Shown: positions 8,510-16,649 of the stretch, in pieces | Layout of the letters: the number at the start of each line of letters is the position of its first letter | Position numbering within the stretch: the stretch's first letter is position 1 | Source: Nonomuraea sp. NEAU-A123 | GTDB lineage: Bacteria > Actinomycetota > Actinomycetes > Streptosporangiales > Streptosporangiaceae | DNA length: 64,000 bases | Reading direction: 5' to 3' | Assembly: GCF_018603905.1 (NCBI RefSeq) | Contig: NZ_JAHFZZ010000024.1 | Location: forward strand, 106,170-170,169 | The notes under the pieces: generated by a model | What the model saw: only the letters and a program-made list of their open reading frames with translations | Database searches by the model: none | What the model was told of the DNA's origin: nothing | Program-made: the position numbers and the translations under genes

Positions 8510-8786
8510 GTGTCACGCACCATACTGATCACCGGAGTCACCGGAACCGTGTCCACCGCACTGATGAAGGCGCTGGACGGAGCCGATGTGGACCTCCTCG
8601 CTCTCGTCCGCGAAGAGTCCAGGTGCGAGCGGGGCGCCGAGGTCTTCGTCGGTGACCTCGATCGCTGAATCTGGCCTCGGCGCGGATCGGCATGATCGAC
8701 GTCCGCGACATCGCCGAGTGCGCCGCCCGCGTGACCTCGCCGACTTCGCCCGCGACCACGCCGCAGCCTTCACGCCGAAACCGTGA
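8510..8786 (+). pseudogene. internally deleted NmrA-like NAD(P)-binding protein
   Basis: The GTG at 8510 opens a Rossmann start (RTILITGVTGTVSTALMKAL, then DLLALVREESR) that stops after about 50 codons. Past the stop, other frames encode ARIGMIDVRDIAECAARV and a typical C-terminus (LADFARDHAAAFTPKP, stop at 8784-8786). N-terminal, middle and C-terminal pieces of one SDR/NmrA oxidoreductase are therefore present with large deletions. It is divergent from the LysR fragment, a common native pairing, so one deletion event probably crippled both. Confidence 0.65.
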
Positions 8787-8831
8787 CCCGGGCCGTGTGG
8801 CCCCTCTCATCACTATGACGTTACGCTAAGA

Positions 8832-8851
8832 TGTCAGGACAAAGTATTGAC
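8832..8851 (+). promoter_or_regulatory. motif shared by both inositol promoters, upstream of iolC
   Basis: TGTCAGGACAAAG followed by TATTGAC (8832-8851) matches 16 of 20 bases of the sequence at 16506-16525 between lacI and the dehydrogenase gene. The core TGTC-AG-GACA is palindromic and TTGAC could be a -35 box. It is probably the operator/promoter of the iolC-iolA operon. The rest of the 8787-9092 interval holds only this motif and one short reading frame. Confidence 0.5.
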
Positions 8852-9002
8852 GCAGGCCGCATCGGCAAGGCAGGCTGCATACCATCGCCGACCACCTTGA
8901 CCTGGGGCGGACCGCGGCGCGCTCGAGGCATTAGGCGTCGCGGAGCCGGGCGATCTGTCGAGGGCCCGTACCGCGTTCCGAGATCGAAGGGATCGAGTAG
9001 CC

Positions 9003-9089
9003 ATGACCACTCCGTCCACCCCGCCGGTGGCCGCACTCCATCCGAGCGCCGGGCACCGGCTCGCCTCGGCGCGCGCGGCGGGGGCGTAA
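9003..9089 (+). CDS. possible 28-codon leader reading frame before iolC
   Basis: ATG at 9003 with AAGGG upstream encodes 28 residues (MTTPSTPPVAAL onward, ending in ARAAGA) and stops 3 nt before the iolC ATG. iolC itself has only a weak ribosome binding site, so coupling to this short frame would help its translation. The peptide resembles nothing I know and could equally be a remnant of a lost gene or chance. Confidence 0.25.
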   Translation: MTTPSTPPVAALHPSAGHRLASARAAGA

Positions 9090-9092
9090 GCG

Positions 9093-10154
9093 ATGGCGCA
9101 GTCATACGACCTGGTGTCCATCGGCCGGTGCGGGGTGGACATCTACCCGCTCGACCACGGCGTCGGCCTGGAGGACGTGGAACGGTTCGGCAAGTTCCTG
9201 GGCGGCAGCGCGACCAACGTCGCGGTGGCCGCGGCCCGGCACGGGCGCCGCGCGACGATCATCACGCGTACCGGGCGGGACCCGTTCGGCCGCTTCGTCC
9301 GTCGAGAGCTGCGCGGCTTCGGCGTGGACGACGTCTTCGCCGGTGAGGTCGACGGGCCGCCGACTCCGGTGACGTTCTGCGAGATCTTCCCCCCGGATGA
9401 TTTCCCGCTGTACTTCTACCGCTATCCGATCGCGCCCGACCTGCTGATCGAGCCGGAGGAGGTGCCGCTCGACGCCGTGCGCGAGGCCGGGGTCTTCTGG
9501 GCCACCGTCACGGGGCTGTCGCAGGAGCCGTCGCGCTCGGCGCACTTCGCCGCCTGGCGGGCCCGCGGCCGTCGCGCGCATACCGTGCTCGATCTCGACT
9601 ACCGGCCGATGTTCTGGCCGGACCCGGGTGAGGCGGGCGCGCAGGTGAGCGAGGCGCTGGAGCACGTCACGGTGGCGGTCGGCAACCGGGAGGAGTGCGA
9701 GGTCGCGGTCGGGGAGGCCGACCCGCGGCGGGCGGCGGACGCCCTGCTGGAGCGGGGCGTGGAGCTGGCGATCGTGAAGCAGGGGCCCAAGGGGGTGCTC
9801 GCCGCGACCGCGGACGAGCGCGTTGAGGTGCCGCCCTTCCCGGTGACGGTCGTCAACGGCCTCGGCGCCGGCGACGCCTTCGGCGGCGCGCTCGTCCACG
9901 GCCTGCTGTCCGGCTGGGACCTGACCCGCATCCTGCGCTTCGCGAACGTGGCGGGCGCCATCGTCGCCGGCCGGCTCGAATGCGCCGACGCCATGCCGAC
10001 CGAGGCCGAAGTCGAGTCGGTACTGAAGAGCGCGGTACTGAAGAGCGCGGTACTGAAGAGCGCGGGGCTGAGCAGCGTGGGGCTGAGCAGCGAGACACCG
10101 GAGAGCGTGGGGCTGAAGAGCGCCATGCCGAACAGTGAAGAGGACGGACGATGA
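9093..10154 (+). CDS. iolC: 5-dehydro-2-deoxygluconokinase (PfkB family)
   Basis: The 353-aa protein phosphorylates 5-dehydro-2-deoxy-D-gluconate in myo-inositol breakdown. It shows the PfkB N-terminal signature GGSATNVAVAAARHG (about 30) and the C-terminal ATP/catalytic signature NGLGAGDAFGGALVHGLL with the catalytic Asp (about 255-270). The domain ends near residue 310. The last 45 residues are a low-complexity tail built from five-residue repeats of the form (V/G)L(K/S)S(A/V), encoded by a 15-bp tandem repeat not expected in this family. It is the first gene of an operon whose later members all overlap by four bases (ATGA). Confidence 0.9.
   Translation: MAQSYDLVSIGRCGVDIYPLDHGVGLEDVERFGKFLGGSATNVAVAAARHGRRATIITRTGRDPFGRFVRRELRGFGVDDVFAGEVDGPPTPVTFCEIFPPDDFPLYFYRYPIAPDLLIEPEEVPLDAVREAGVFWATVTGLSQEPSRSAHFAAWRARGRRAHTVLDLDYRPMFWPDPGEAGAQVSEALEHVTVAVGNREECEVAVGEADPRRAADALLERGVELAIVKQGPKGVLAATADERVEVPPFPVTVVNGLGAGDAFGGALVHGLLSGWDLTRILRFANVAGAIVAGRLECADAMPTEAEVESVLKSAVLKSAVLKSAGLSSVGLSSETPESVGLKSAMPNSEEDGR
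10020..10139 (+). repeat. 15-bp tandem repeat (minisatellite) in the 3' end of iolC
   Basis: About eight 15-bp units run head to tail. The first three are identical (GTACTGAAGAGCGCG); later ones drift (GGGCTGAGCAGCGTG and similar). Because the unit is a multiple of three the frame stays open, adding a tail of VLKSA-like pentapeptides to the kinase. It probably arose by replication slippage and may vary in length among strains. Confidence 0.9.
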
Positions 10155-11053
10155 CGATCCAGACGCCGAGTCGCCCCGGCATCGCCGATCTGACCGAGAT
10201 CCGGGTACGCGAACCGCGCCGGATCGCCGAAGGCTGGGCCGCCCGCCGGCGGCGCGACCTGGTGGGCGCGGACGGCAGGCTGCTCATCGTGGCCGCCGAC
10301 CACCCGGCCCGCGGCGCGCTCGGCGTGCGCGCGGACGCCAGGGCGATGGCCTCACGCAGCAACCTGCTGGAGCGCCTGACGACGGCGCTGTCGCGCCCCG
10401 GAGTGGACGGCGTGCTCGGCACCCCCGACATCCTGGACGACCTGCTGCTGCTGGGAGCGTTGGAGAACAAGGTCGCGATCGGCTCGATGAACCGGGGCGG
10501 GCTGCAGGGCGCGGTCTTCGAGCTGGACGATCGCTTCACCGCCTACACCGCGGCGGAGATCGTCGCCCGCGGCCTGGAGGGCGGCAAGATGCTCACCCGG
10601 ATCTGCCTCGACGATCCCGGCACGGCCGCCACGCTGGAGGCCGGCGGCCGGGCGGTCACCGAGCTGGGCGCGCACGGCGTCATGGCGATGGTGGAGCCGT
10701 TCCTGTCGGTCCGCCGCGAGGGCAGGGTGCACAATCTGCTCGACCCCGACTCGACCATCACCTCCGTCCACATCGCCGCCGGGCTCGGCGCCACCAGCCA
10801 GCACACCTGGCTGAAGCTGCCCGTGGTCGAGGAGCTGGACCGGGTCATGGACGCCACGACCCTGCCCACCCTGCTGCTGGGCGGCGACCCCGGTGGTCAC
10901 CCCGACGAGACCTACGCCAGGTGGGGGAGAGCCCTGCGGCTGCCCGCCGTGCGGGGACTGGTCGTGGGAAGGGCGCTGCTGTTCCCGCCCGACGGCGACG
11001 TGGCCGCGGCGGTGGACCTCGCCGCGGGGCTCGTACACGGAGACGGCTCATGA
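10151..11053 (+). CDS. Cgl0158-type aldolase of the inositol operon
   Basis: The 300-aa TIM-barrel protein is of the deoxyribose-phosphate-aldolase-like family that sits between iolC and iolB in actinobacteria. Visible features are LLIVAADHPARGA (about 44-56), the KMLTRICLDD region (about 145) and WLKLPVVEEL, where the Lys is a Schiff-base candidate. It probably cleaves 2-deoxy-5-keto-gluconate 6-phosphate to malonate semialdehyde and DHAP, the IolJ step. ATG overlaps the iolC stop and the stop overlaps iolB, so translation is coupled. Function is inferred from family and operon position. Confidence 0.8.
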   Translation: MTIQTPSRPGIADLTEIRVREPRRIAEGWAARRRRDLVGADGRLLIVAADHPARGALGVRADARAMASRSNLLERLTTALSRPGVDGVLGTPDILDDLLLLGALENKVAIGSMNRGGLQGAVFELDDRFTAYTAAEIVARGLEGGKMLTRICLDDPGTAATLEAGGRAVTELGAHGVMAMVEPFLSVRREGRVHNLLDPDSTITSVHIAAGLGATSQHTWLKLPVVEELDRVMDATTLPTLLLGGDPGGHPDETYARWGRALRLPAVRGLVVGRALLFPPDGDVAAAVDLAAGLVHGDGS

Positions 11054-11946
11054 ACGACAACGAACGCTGGGTCCGGCCGTACGGCACGGCCGCCGAAGGG
11101 CCCTTCCAGGTGTCGATCACCGACGCCGTGCCCGGGTGGGCCCGTACGAGCCTGCGCGTGGCCACGCTGGCGCCGTTCGCGCAGGTGGAGCTGGACACCG
11201 GGGACAGCGAGGTCATCGTGGTGCCCCTGCGGGGCGGCGCCGACGTCACGGCCGTCGACCACGCGGGAGAGCACCACAAGGCCCGGCTGGCCGGACGCGC
11301 GAGCGTGTTCGCCGGGCCCACCGACGTCGCCTACGTTCCCAGGGGCGCCGCTCTCACGGTGACCGCCGGCGAGCGTCCGGCGACGATCGCGCTCTGCGGA
11401 GCGAAGGCCGCCGAACGCACCGAGCCGCCGCCGTTCCGGCACCTGGCCGCGGCCGACGTCCCCGTCGAGCAGCGCGGCGCCGGCGCGGCCGCGCGCCAGG
11501 TGCGTAACTTCGGGATCCCGCAGGTGCTCGACGCCGACTCGATCATCGCCTGCGAGGTGATCACGCCCGCCGGCAACTGGAGCTCCTACCCGCCGCACAA
11601 GCACGACGAGGAGCGCGACGGCCTGGAGACCGAGCTGGAGGAGATCTACTACTTCGAGGTCGAGGCCCGGCCGGGCGCCCCAGACGGCGCGGACCCCGTC
11701 GGCTACCAGCGCGTGTACGGCACCGCCGAACGCCCCATCGACGTCCTCGCCGAGGTCCGCACCGGCGACGTCGTCCTCGTCCCGCACGGGTGGCACGGCC
11801 CCGCGATGGCCCCGCCCGGCTACGACCTGTACTACCTCAACGTGATGGCCGGCCCCGGCGCCACCCGGGCCTGGCTCATCTGCGACGACCCCGCCCACGC
11901 CTGGATCCGCCAGACCTGGGCCCAGCAGCCGGGAGGAACCCGATGA
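11050..11946 (+). CDS. iolB: 5-deoxy-glucuronate isomerase
   Basis: The 298-aa bicupin protein converts 5-deoxy-D-glucuronate to 5-dehydro-2-deoxy-D-gluconate in the cytoplasm. The family motif WSSYPPHKHDEERDG (about 177-191) provides metal ligands, followed by LEEIYYFEV and, near the C-terminus, PHGWHGPAMAPPGYDLYYLNVMAG, all characteristic of IolB. Length agrees with the family. It overlaps the preceding aldolase and the following iolD by ATGA junctions. Confidence 0.95.
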   Translation: MNDNERWVRPYGTAAEGPFQVSITDAVPGWARTSLRVATLAPFAQVELDTGDSEVIVVPLRGGADVTAVDHAGEHHKARLAGRASVFAGPTDVAYVPRGAALTVTAGERPATIALCGAKAAERTEPPPFRHLAAADVPVEQRGAGAAARQVRNFGIPQVLDADSIIACEVITPAGNWSSYPPHKHDEERDGLETELEEIYYFEVEARPGAPDGADPVGYQRVYGTAERPIDVLAEVRTGDVVLVPHGWHGPAMAPPGYDLYYLNVMAGPGATRAWLICDDPAHAWIRQTWAQQPGGTR

Positions 11947-13895
11947 CCGGCACGGTACGCCTGACCGTCAGCCAGGCCGTCGTGCGCTTCCTGGCCGTCC
12001 AGTGGAGCGAGCGCGACGGGCGGCGGCAGAAGCTGTTCGCCGGGTGCTTCGGCATCTTCGGCCACGGCAACGTCGCCGGGCTCGGTCAGGCGCTGCTGCA
12101 GGACGAGCTCGCCGACGACCACCCGGACCGCCTGCCGTACGTGCTGGCCCGCAACGAGCAGGCGATGGTGCACACGGCCGTGGCCTACGCCCGCCAGAAG
12201 GATCGCCTCCAGACCTGGGTCTGCACGGCGTCCGTCGGCCCCGGCTCGACCAACATGCTCACCGGGGCGGCGCTGGCCACCATCAACCGGCTGCCGGTGC
12301 TGTTGCTGCCGTCGGGCACGTTCGCGACGCGGGTGGCGGGGCCGGTGCTGCAGGAGCTGGAGGCGCCGTACGCGGCGGACGTCACCGTCAACGACGCCTT
12401 CCGCCCGCTGTCGCGCTTCTTCGACCGGGTCAACCGGCCCGAGCAACTGCCCTCGGCGCTGCTCGGCGCCATGCGGGTGCTGACCGACCCGGTGGAGACG
12501 GGGGCGGTGACGATCGTGCTGCCGCAGGACGTGCAGGCGGAGGCGTTCGACTGGCCGGTGGAGCTCTTCGCCCCGCGGGTCTGGCGGGTGGGCCGGCCCC
12601 TGCCGGAGACCGCCGACCTCGCCGAGGCCGCGGCGCTGATCTCGGCGGCCCGGCGGCCGTTCGTCGTGGCGGGCGGCGGGGTGCACTACTCCGGCGCCGA
12701 GGACGCCTTGCGCGCGTTCTGCGAGGCGACCGGCATCCCGGTGGGGGAGAGCCAGGCCGGCAAGGGCGCGCTGCCGCACGGCCACCCGCAGGCGATGGGC
12801 GCCGTCGGCTCGACGGGCACCACCGCCGCCAACGCGCTGGCCAGGGAGGCCGACCTGGTGATCGGGATCGGCACCCGCTACAGCGACTTCACCACCGCCT
12901 CGCGCACCGCCTTCCAGGATCCGGGCGTGCGCTTCGTCAACGTCAACGTCGCGCGCTTCGACGCCGGCAAGCTGGCGGGCCTGTCGGTCGTGGCCGACGC
13001 CCGCGAGGCCCTGACCGCGCTCACCCAGGCGCTGGACGGTCACCACGTGGACCCGGCCTATCGGGAACGGCAGGCCGGGCTGTGGCGCGAGTGGGACGCC
13101 AAGGTGGAGGCGGCGTACAACCCGCCCCCGGAGGTCACCGGCGCGCTCGCCGACGGCGTGCTCACCCAGGGCACCGTGCTCGGCCGTGTCAACGAGCTGT
13201 CCGACCCCGCGGACGTGGTGGTGTGCGCGGCCGGCTCCATGCCCGGCGACCTGCACAAGCTGTGGCGGGTGCGCGAGCGCAAGGCCTACCACGTCGAGTA
13301 CGGCTACTCCTGCATGGGCTACGAGATCCCGGGCGGCATCGGCGTCCGGCTGGCGGACCCGGGCCGGGACGTCTTCGTCATGGTGGGCGACGGCTCGTAC
13401 CTGATGATGCCGACCGAGCTGGTCACCGCCGTCCAGGAACGCATCAAGATCATCGTCGTTCTGGTCCAGAACCACGGCTTCCACTCCATCGGCTCGCTGT
13501 CGGAGGAGCTCGGTTCGCAGCGCTTCGGCACCAGCTACCGCTTCCGCGACGAAGCCACCGGCCGGCTGGCGGGCGACCGGCTGCCGGTCGACCTGGCCGC
13601 CAGCGCCCGCAGCTTCGGTGCCACCGTCATCGAGGTACGCGACCGGCAGGAGCTCGAACAGGCGATCAAGGACGCCAAGACCGCCCCGGCGGACGGCGGC
13701 CCCGTCGTCATCCACGTCGAGACCGACCCGATGGTGCACGCCCCGGACAGCGAATCCTGGTGGGACGTCCCGGTCAGCCAGGTCAGCGAGCTCGGCACCA
13801 CCCGCCGCGCCTACGAGCGGTACACGACGCACAAAGCCTCGCAACGCCCCCACGTGGCCCCGACACCCCACGACCCGGAAGGACCAGTACGTTGA
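11943..13895 (+). CDS. iolD: 3D-(3,5/4)-trihydroxycyclohexane-1,2-dione hydrolase (ThDP enzyme)
   Basis: The 650-aa thiamine-diphosphate enzyme opens the ring of trihydroxycyclohexanedione to 5-deoxy-glucuronate. ARNEQAMVHTA (about 63) carries the conserved Glu that activates ThDP. The middle domain is FAD/NAD-like but non-catalytic. The ThDP/Mg motif VGDGSYLMMPTELVTA followed by VQNHGF lies near residues 483-510. Length is normal. The start overlaps the iolB stop and the stop overlaps the TTG of iolA. Confidence 0.95.
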   Translation: MTGTVRLTVSQAVVRFLAVQWSERDGRRQKLFAGCFGIFGHGNVAGLGQALLQDELADDHPDRLPYVLARNEQAMVHTAVAYARQKDRLQTWVCTASVGPGSTNMLTGAALATINRLPVLLLPSGTFATRVAGPVLQELEAPYAADVTVNDAFRPLSRFFDRVNRPEQLPSALLGAMRVLTDPVETGAVTIVLPQDVQAEAFDWPVELFAPRVWRVGRPLPETADLAEAAALISAARRPFVVAGGGVHYSGAEDALRAFCEATGIPVGESQAGKGALPHGHPQAMGAVGSTGTTAANALAREADLVIGIGTRYSDFTTASRTAFQDPGVRFVNVNVARFDAGKLAGLSVVADAREALTALTQALDGHHVDPAYRERQAGLWREWDAKVEAAYNPPPEVTGALADGVLTQGTVLGRVNELSDPADVVVCAAGSMPGDLHKLWRVRERKAYHVEYGYSCMGYEIPGGIGVRLADPGRDVFVMVGDGSYLMMPTELVTAVQERIKIIVVLVQNHGFHSIGSLSEELGSQRFGTSYRFRDEATGRLAGDRLPVDLAASARSFGATVIEVRDRQELEQAIKDAKTAPADGGPVVIHVETDPMVHAPDSESWWDVPVSQVSELGTTRRAYERYTTHKASQRPHVAPTPHDPEGPVR

Positions 13896-15385
13896 CCACT
13901 CACATCACCCACCTCATCGGAGGCCGTTCCTGGGAGGGCGGCTCCGAGCGAACCGGCGTCGTGCACAACCCCGCGTCCGGCGCCGTCACCGGCCGCGTCG
14001 ACTTCGCCTCGGCCGGTCTCGTCGGCGAGGCCGTCGCGACCGCCAAGGCGGCCTGGACGGGCTGGGCCGGCACCTCGCTGGCCAAGCGCGCCCAGGTGCT
14101 GTTCGCCTTCCGCGAGCTGCTGAACGCGCGCAAGCACGAGATCGCCGCGCTGATCACCGCCGAGCACGGCAAGGTCCTCGACGACGCGCTCGGCGAGGTC
14201 ACCCGGGGGCTGGAGGTCGCCGAGTTCGCGTGCGGCATCCCGCACCTGCTCAAGGGCGGGTTCAGTGAGAACGCTTCCACCCGGGTCGACGTGTACTCCA
14301 TCCGGCAGCCGCTCGGTGTCGTGGCGGTGATCTCGCCGTTCAACTTCCCGGCGATGGTGCCGCTGTGGTTCGTCCCGATCGCCATCGCCTGCGGCAACGC
14401 GGTGATACTCAAGCCCTCCGAGAAGGACCCCTCGGCGGCCGTCGCCATGGCCCGCCTGTGGACCGAGGCCGGCCTGCCCGACGGCGTCATGAACGTCGTG
14501 CACGGCGACAAGGAGGCCGTGGACGCCCTGCTCACCCATCCCGACGTGCGGGCCGTCTCGTTCGTCGGCTCCACCCCGATCGCCCGGTACGTCTACGAGA
14601 CCGGCACCGCGCACGGCAAGCGGGTGCAGGCCCTCGGCGGCGCCAAGAACCACATGCTCGTCCTGCCCGACGCCGACCTCGATCTCACCGCCGACGCCGC
14701 CGTCAACGCCGGCTTCGGCTCAGCCGGCGAACGCTGCATGGCGATCTCCGCGCTCGTCGCGGTCGACACCATCGCCGACGAACTCGTCGAGAAGATCAAG
14801 GACCGGATGCGCAAGCTACGCACCGGTGACGGCACCCGGGGCTGCGACATGGGCCCGCTGGTCACCCGCCAGCACCGCGACAAGGTGGCCGGGTACGTCG
14901 GGGAAGGAAGCGCCGCGGGCGCGACGCTCGTCGTGGACGGCCGCGCGGGGGACTTCGACGGCGGCGAGGACGGCTTCTGGCTCGGGCCCACCCTGTTCGA
15001 CGACGTCACCCCCGACATGTCCATCTACCGCGACGAGATCTTCGGCCCGGTGCTGTCCGTCGTCCGCGTGAAGTCCTACGACGAGGGCCTGGCCCTCATC
15101 AACGCCAACCCGTACGGCAACGGCACGGCCATCTTCACCAACGACGGCGGGGCGGCGCGGCGCTTCCAGAACGAGGTGGAGGTCGGCATGGTGGGCATCA
15201 ACGTGCCGATCCCGGTGCCGGTGGCGTACTACTCCTTCGGCGGCTGGAAGAACAGCCTGTTCGGGGACACCCACGCGCACGGCACGGAGGGCGTGCACTT
15301 CTTCACCCGTGGCAAGGTCGTCACCTCCCGCTGGCTCGACCCTTCGCACGGCGGGCTCAATCTCGGTTTCCCGCAGAACGACTGA
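13892..15385 (+). CDS. iolA: methylmalonate/malonate-semialdehyde dehydrogenase (CoA-acylating)
   Basis: The 497-aa aldehyde dehydrogenase oxidises malonate semialdehyde to acetyl-CoA, the last step of inositol use, and can also serve valine breakdown (mmsA). It has the NAD-binding stretch SPFNFPAMVPLWF (about 149), FVGSTPIARYVYE, GGAKNHMLVLPDADLD (about 250) and the catalytic Cys in GSAGERCMAIS (about 286). No catalytic general-base Glu at the usual ALDH place is visible, as is normal for CoA-acylating members. The TTG start at 13892 overlaps the iolD stop (TTGA). The operon ends here, facing the lacI gene. Confidence 0.92.
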   Translation: MTTHITHLIGGRSWEGGSERTGVVHNPASGAVTGRVDFASAGLVGEAVATAKAAWTGWAGTSLAKRAQVLFAFRELLNARKHEIAALITAEHGKVLDDALGEVTRGLEVAEFACGIPHLLKGGFSENASTRVDVYSIRQPLGVVAVISPFNFPAMVPLWFVPIAIACGNAVILKPSEKDPSAAVAMARLWTEAGLPDGVMNVVHGDKEAVDALLTHPDVRAVSFVGSTPIARYVYETGTAHGKRVQALGGAKNHMLVLPDADLDLTADAAVNAGFGSAGERCMAISALVAVDTIADELVEKIKDRMRKLRTGDGTRGCDMGPLVTRQHRDKVAGYVGEGSAAGATLVVDGRAGDFDGGEDGFWLGPTLFDDVTPDMSIYRDEIFGPVLSVVRVKSYDEGLALINANPYGNGTAIFTNDGGAARRFQNEVEVGMVGINVPIPVPVAYYSFGGWKNSLFGDTHAHGTEGVHFFTRGKVVTSRWLDPSHGGLNLGFPQND

Positions 15386-15451
15386 CCGCCCCTCACGAAA
15401 GAAAGGACAAGCATCTATCGTCAAATGGTAAATCCGCATTCCCGGAAACCA

Positions 15452-16480
15452 TTAGATCCGTGGAGAAAGGCCGGTGCTGCCACGGACGATCAGACGTGTG
15501 GGAAGCAGGATCTCGCGGCGTTCCTGATGTGCGCCGTCCAGCCGGTCTATGGCCGCCTGGACGGCGAGCCGGGCCTGCTCCAGCGGTAACTGGCTCACGG
15601 TCGTCAGGGCCATGCGGGGGTGCCGCGCCATGAGGCTGTCGTCGAAGCCGGCCACCGACATGTCGGCCGGCACGCTGAGGCCCCCGCTCTCCAGCGCCTC
15701 GATCGCCCCCAGCGCCGTGCGGTCGTTGAACGCGACGACGGCGGTGACGCCCGCGCCGGAGTCGAGCTGCCGCAGCGCCGCCACCCCGTGACGCTCGGTG
15801 AGCCCTCCGGGCAGGACGACGGCCTCGATTCCGTGGCGTAGCACGGCCGCCTGATAGGCGCGCCGCCGGACGGCGGAGATGTGCCCCGGTCCGCCGTCGA
15901 CGTGCGCGATGCGCCGGTGGCCGAGCGCGACCAGGTGGTCGACCACGTCGGAGATGCCCTGCTCGTCGTCGGCGCGGACCACGTCCACGTTCGGCAGGTC
16001 GAGCGGGCGCCCCACGCAGACCGTCGGGATGTCCTCGATGAGGGCGGCCAGCTCGGCCTCGGGCATCGTCGGCCCCAGCAGCAGGAGCGCCTCGCACCGG
16101 AAGTCGATGAGCGTCTCGATGGCGCGCCGCTCGTCGTGGGTGGCGGTCATGGCCCCCAGTACGGTCTCGTAGCCCGCGGCGTCGACCGTCGACTGGATCT
16201 CCTCGGCCAGCTCCCCGTGGTAGACGTTGCTGGGAAGAATGGTCACGCCGATGAGTCGCGTCCGCCTTTTGGCGAGGAGCGTGGCGTTCCTGTCCTTGCG
16301 ATATCCCAGGCGCTCGGCGACGGCCAGGACGCGCTTGGTCGTGGCCGCGCTCGGTCCCGCCGAGCCGCTGAGCACCTTCGAGACCAGGCCTTTGGACACG
16401 CCGGCGGCGGTGGCGACATCGAGAATCGTGGGCCGGCGGCGCCCTGGCCGGGGCGGTGTCGGAGCGGTGTGGTCGGCCAT
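15452..16480 (-). CDS. LacI-family regulator of inositol catabolism
   Basis: The 342-aa protein has an N-terminal LacI helix-turn-helix (PTILDVATAAGVSKGLVSKVLSG, residues about 17-40, with hinge region to 65) and a periplasmic-binding-protein-like effector domain. It lies between the iolC-iolA operon, which it faces convergently, and the dehydrogenase/importer genes, from which it diverges. That makes it the obvious local repressor. Its own upstream region contains a perfect LacI-type palindrome and the motif shared with the iolC promoter. Confidence 0.85.
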   Translation of the reverse strand: MADHTAPTPPRPGRRRPTILDVATAAGVSKGLVSKVLSGSAGPSAATTKRVLAVAERLGYRKDRNATLLAKRRTRLIGVTILPSNVYHGELAEEIQSTVDAAGYETVLGAMTATHDERRAIETLIDFRCEALLLLGPTMPEAELAALIEDIPTVCVGRPLDLPNVDVVRADDEQGISDVVDHLVALGHRRIAHVDGGPGHISAVRRRAYQAAVLRHGIEAVVLPGGLTERHGVAALRQLDSGAGVTAVVAFNDRTALGAIEALESGGLSVPADMSVAGFDDSLMARHPRMALTTVSQLPLEQARLAVQAAIDRLDGAHQERREILLPTRLIVRGSTGLSPRI

Positions 16481-16505
16481 GCGGTCACCATAATGCCGAA
16501 GGCTT

Positions 16506-16525
16506 TGTCAGCACAAACCCTTGAC
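16506..16525 (+). promoter_or_regulatory. shared inositol motif in the lacI/dehydrogenase intergenic region
   Basis: TGTCAGCACAAAC then CCTTGAC (16506-16525) agrees at 16 of 20 positions with 8832-8851. TTGACA at 16521-16526 could be a -35 box with CATGCT at 16545-16550 as a poor -10 after 18 nt. It is probably bound by the same regulator at both loci. Confidence 0.5.
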
Positions 16526-16562
16526 ATATGCCTGTAACAAGTCGCATGCTCGGCGCATTCAC

Positions 16563-16583
16563 TTAAACCGGTTTCCAAACCGG
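16563..16583. promoter_or_regulatory. LacI-type palindromic operator candidate
   Basis: AAACCGGTTT (16565-16574) is a perfect 10-bp palindrome with the central CG typical of LacI-family operators. The half site AAACCGG recurs directly after it at 16577-16583. It lies 82 bp upstream of the lacI ATG and about 75 bp upstream of the divergent dehydrogenase gene, well placed for control of both. Confidence 0.5.
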
Positions 16584-16649
16584 CTGTGCGGGCGGTTTAC
16601 GCGATGCGGACGCCCCCATTCAGTTACGCCCATGATCCAAGGAGCTGGC

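Noticed and set aside
9961..10154. iolC tandem array considered as a CRISPR-like or regulatory repeat
   Set aside because: Units are contiguous with no spacers and keep the reading frame; it is a coding minisatellite.
11832..13871. Long open frame (about 680 codons) antisense to iolD
   Set aside because: It mirrors iolD codon structure in GC-rich DNA, has no family resemblance and lies wholly within a certain gene.
12002..13891. Open frame upstream and in register with iolA, giving an 1127-residue fusion
   Set aside because: The first 630 codons are an out-of-frame shadow of iolD; the TTG at 13892 overlapping the iolD stop gives a normal-size dehydrogenase.
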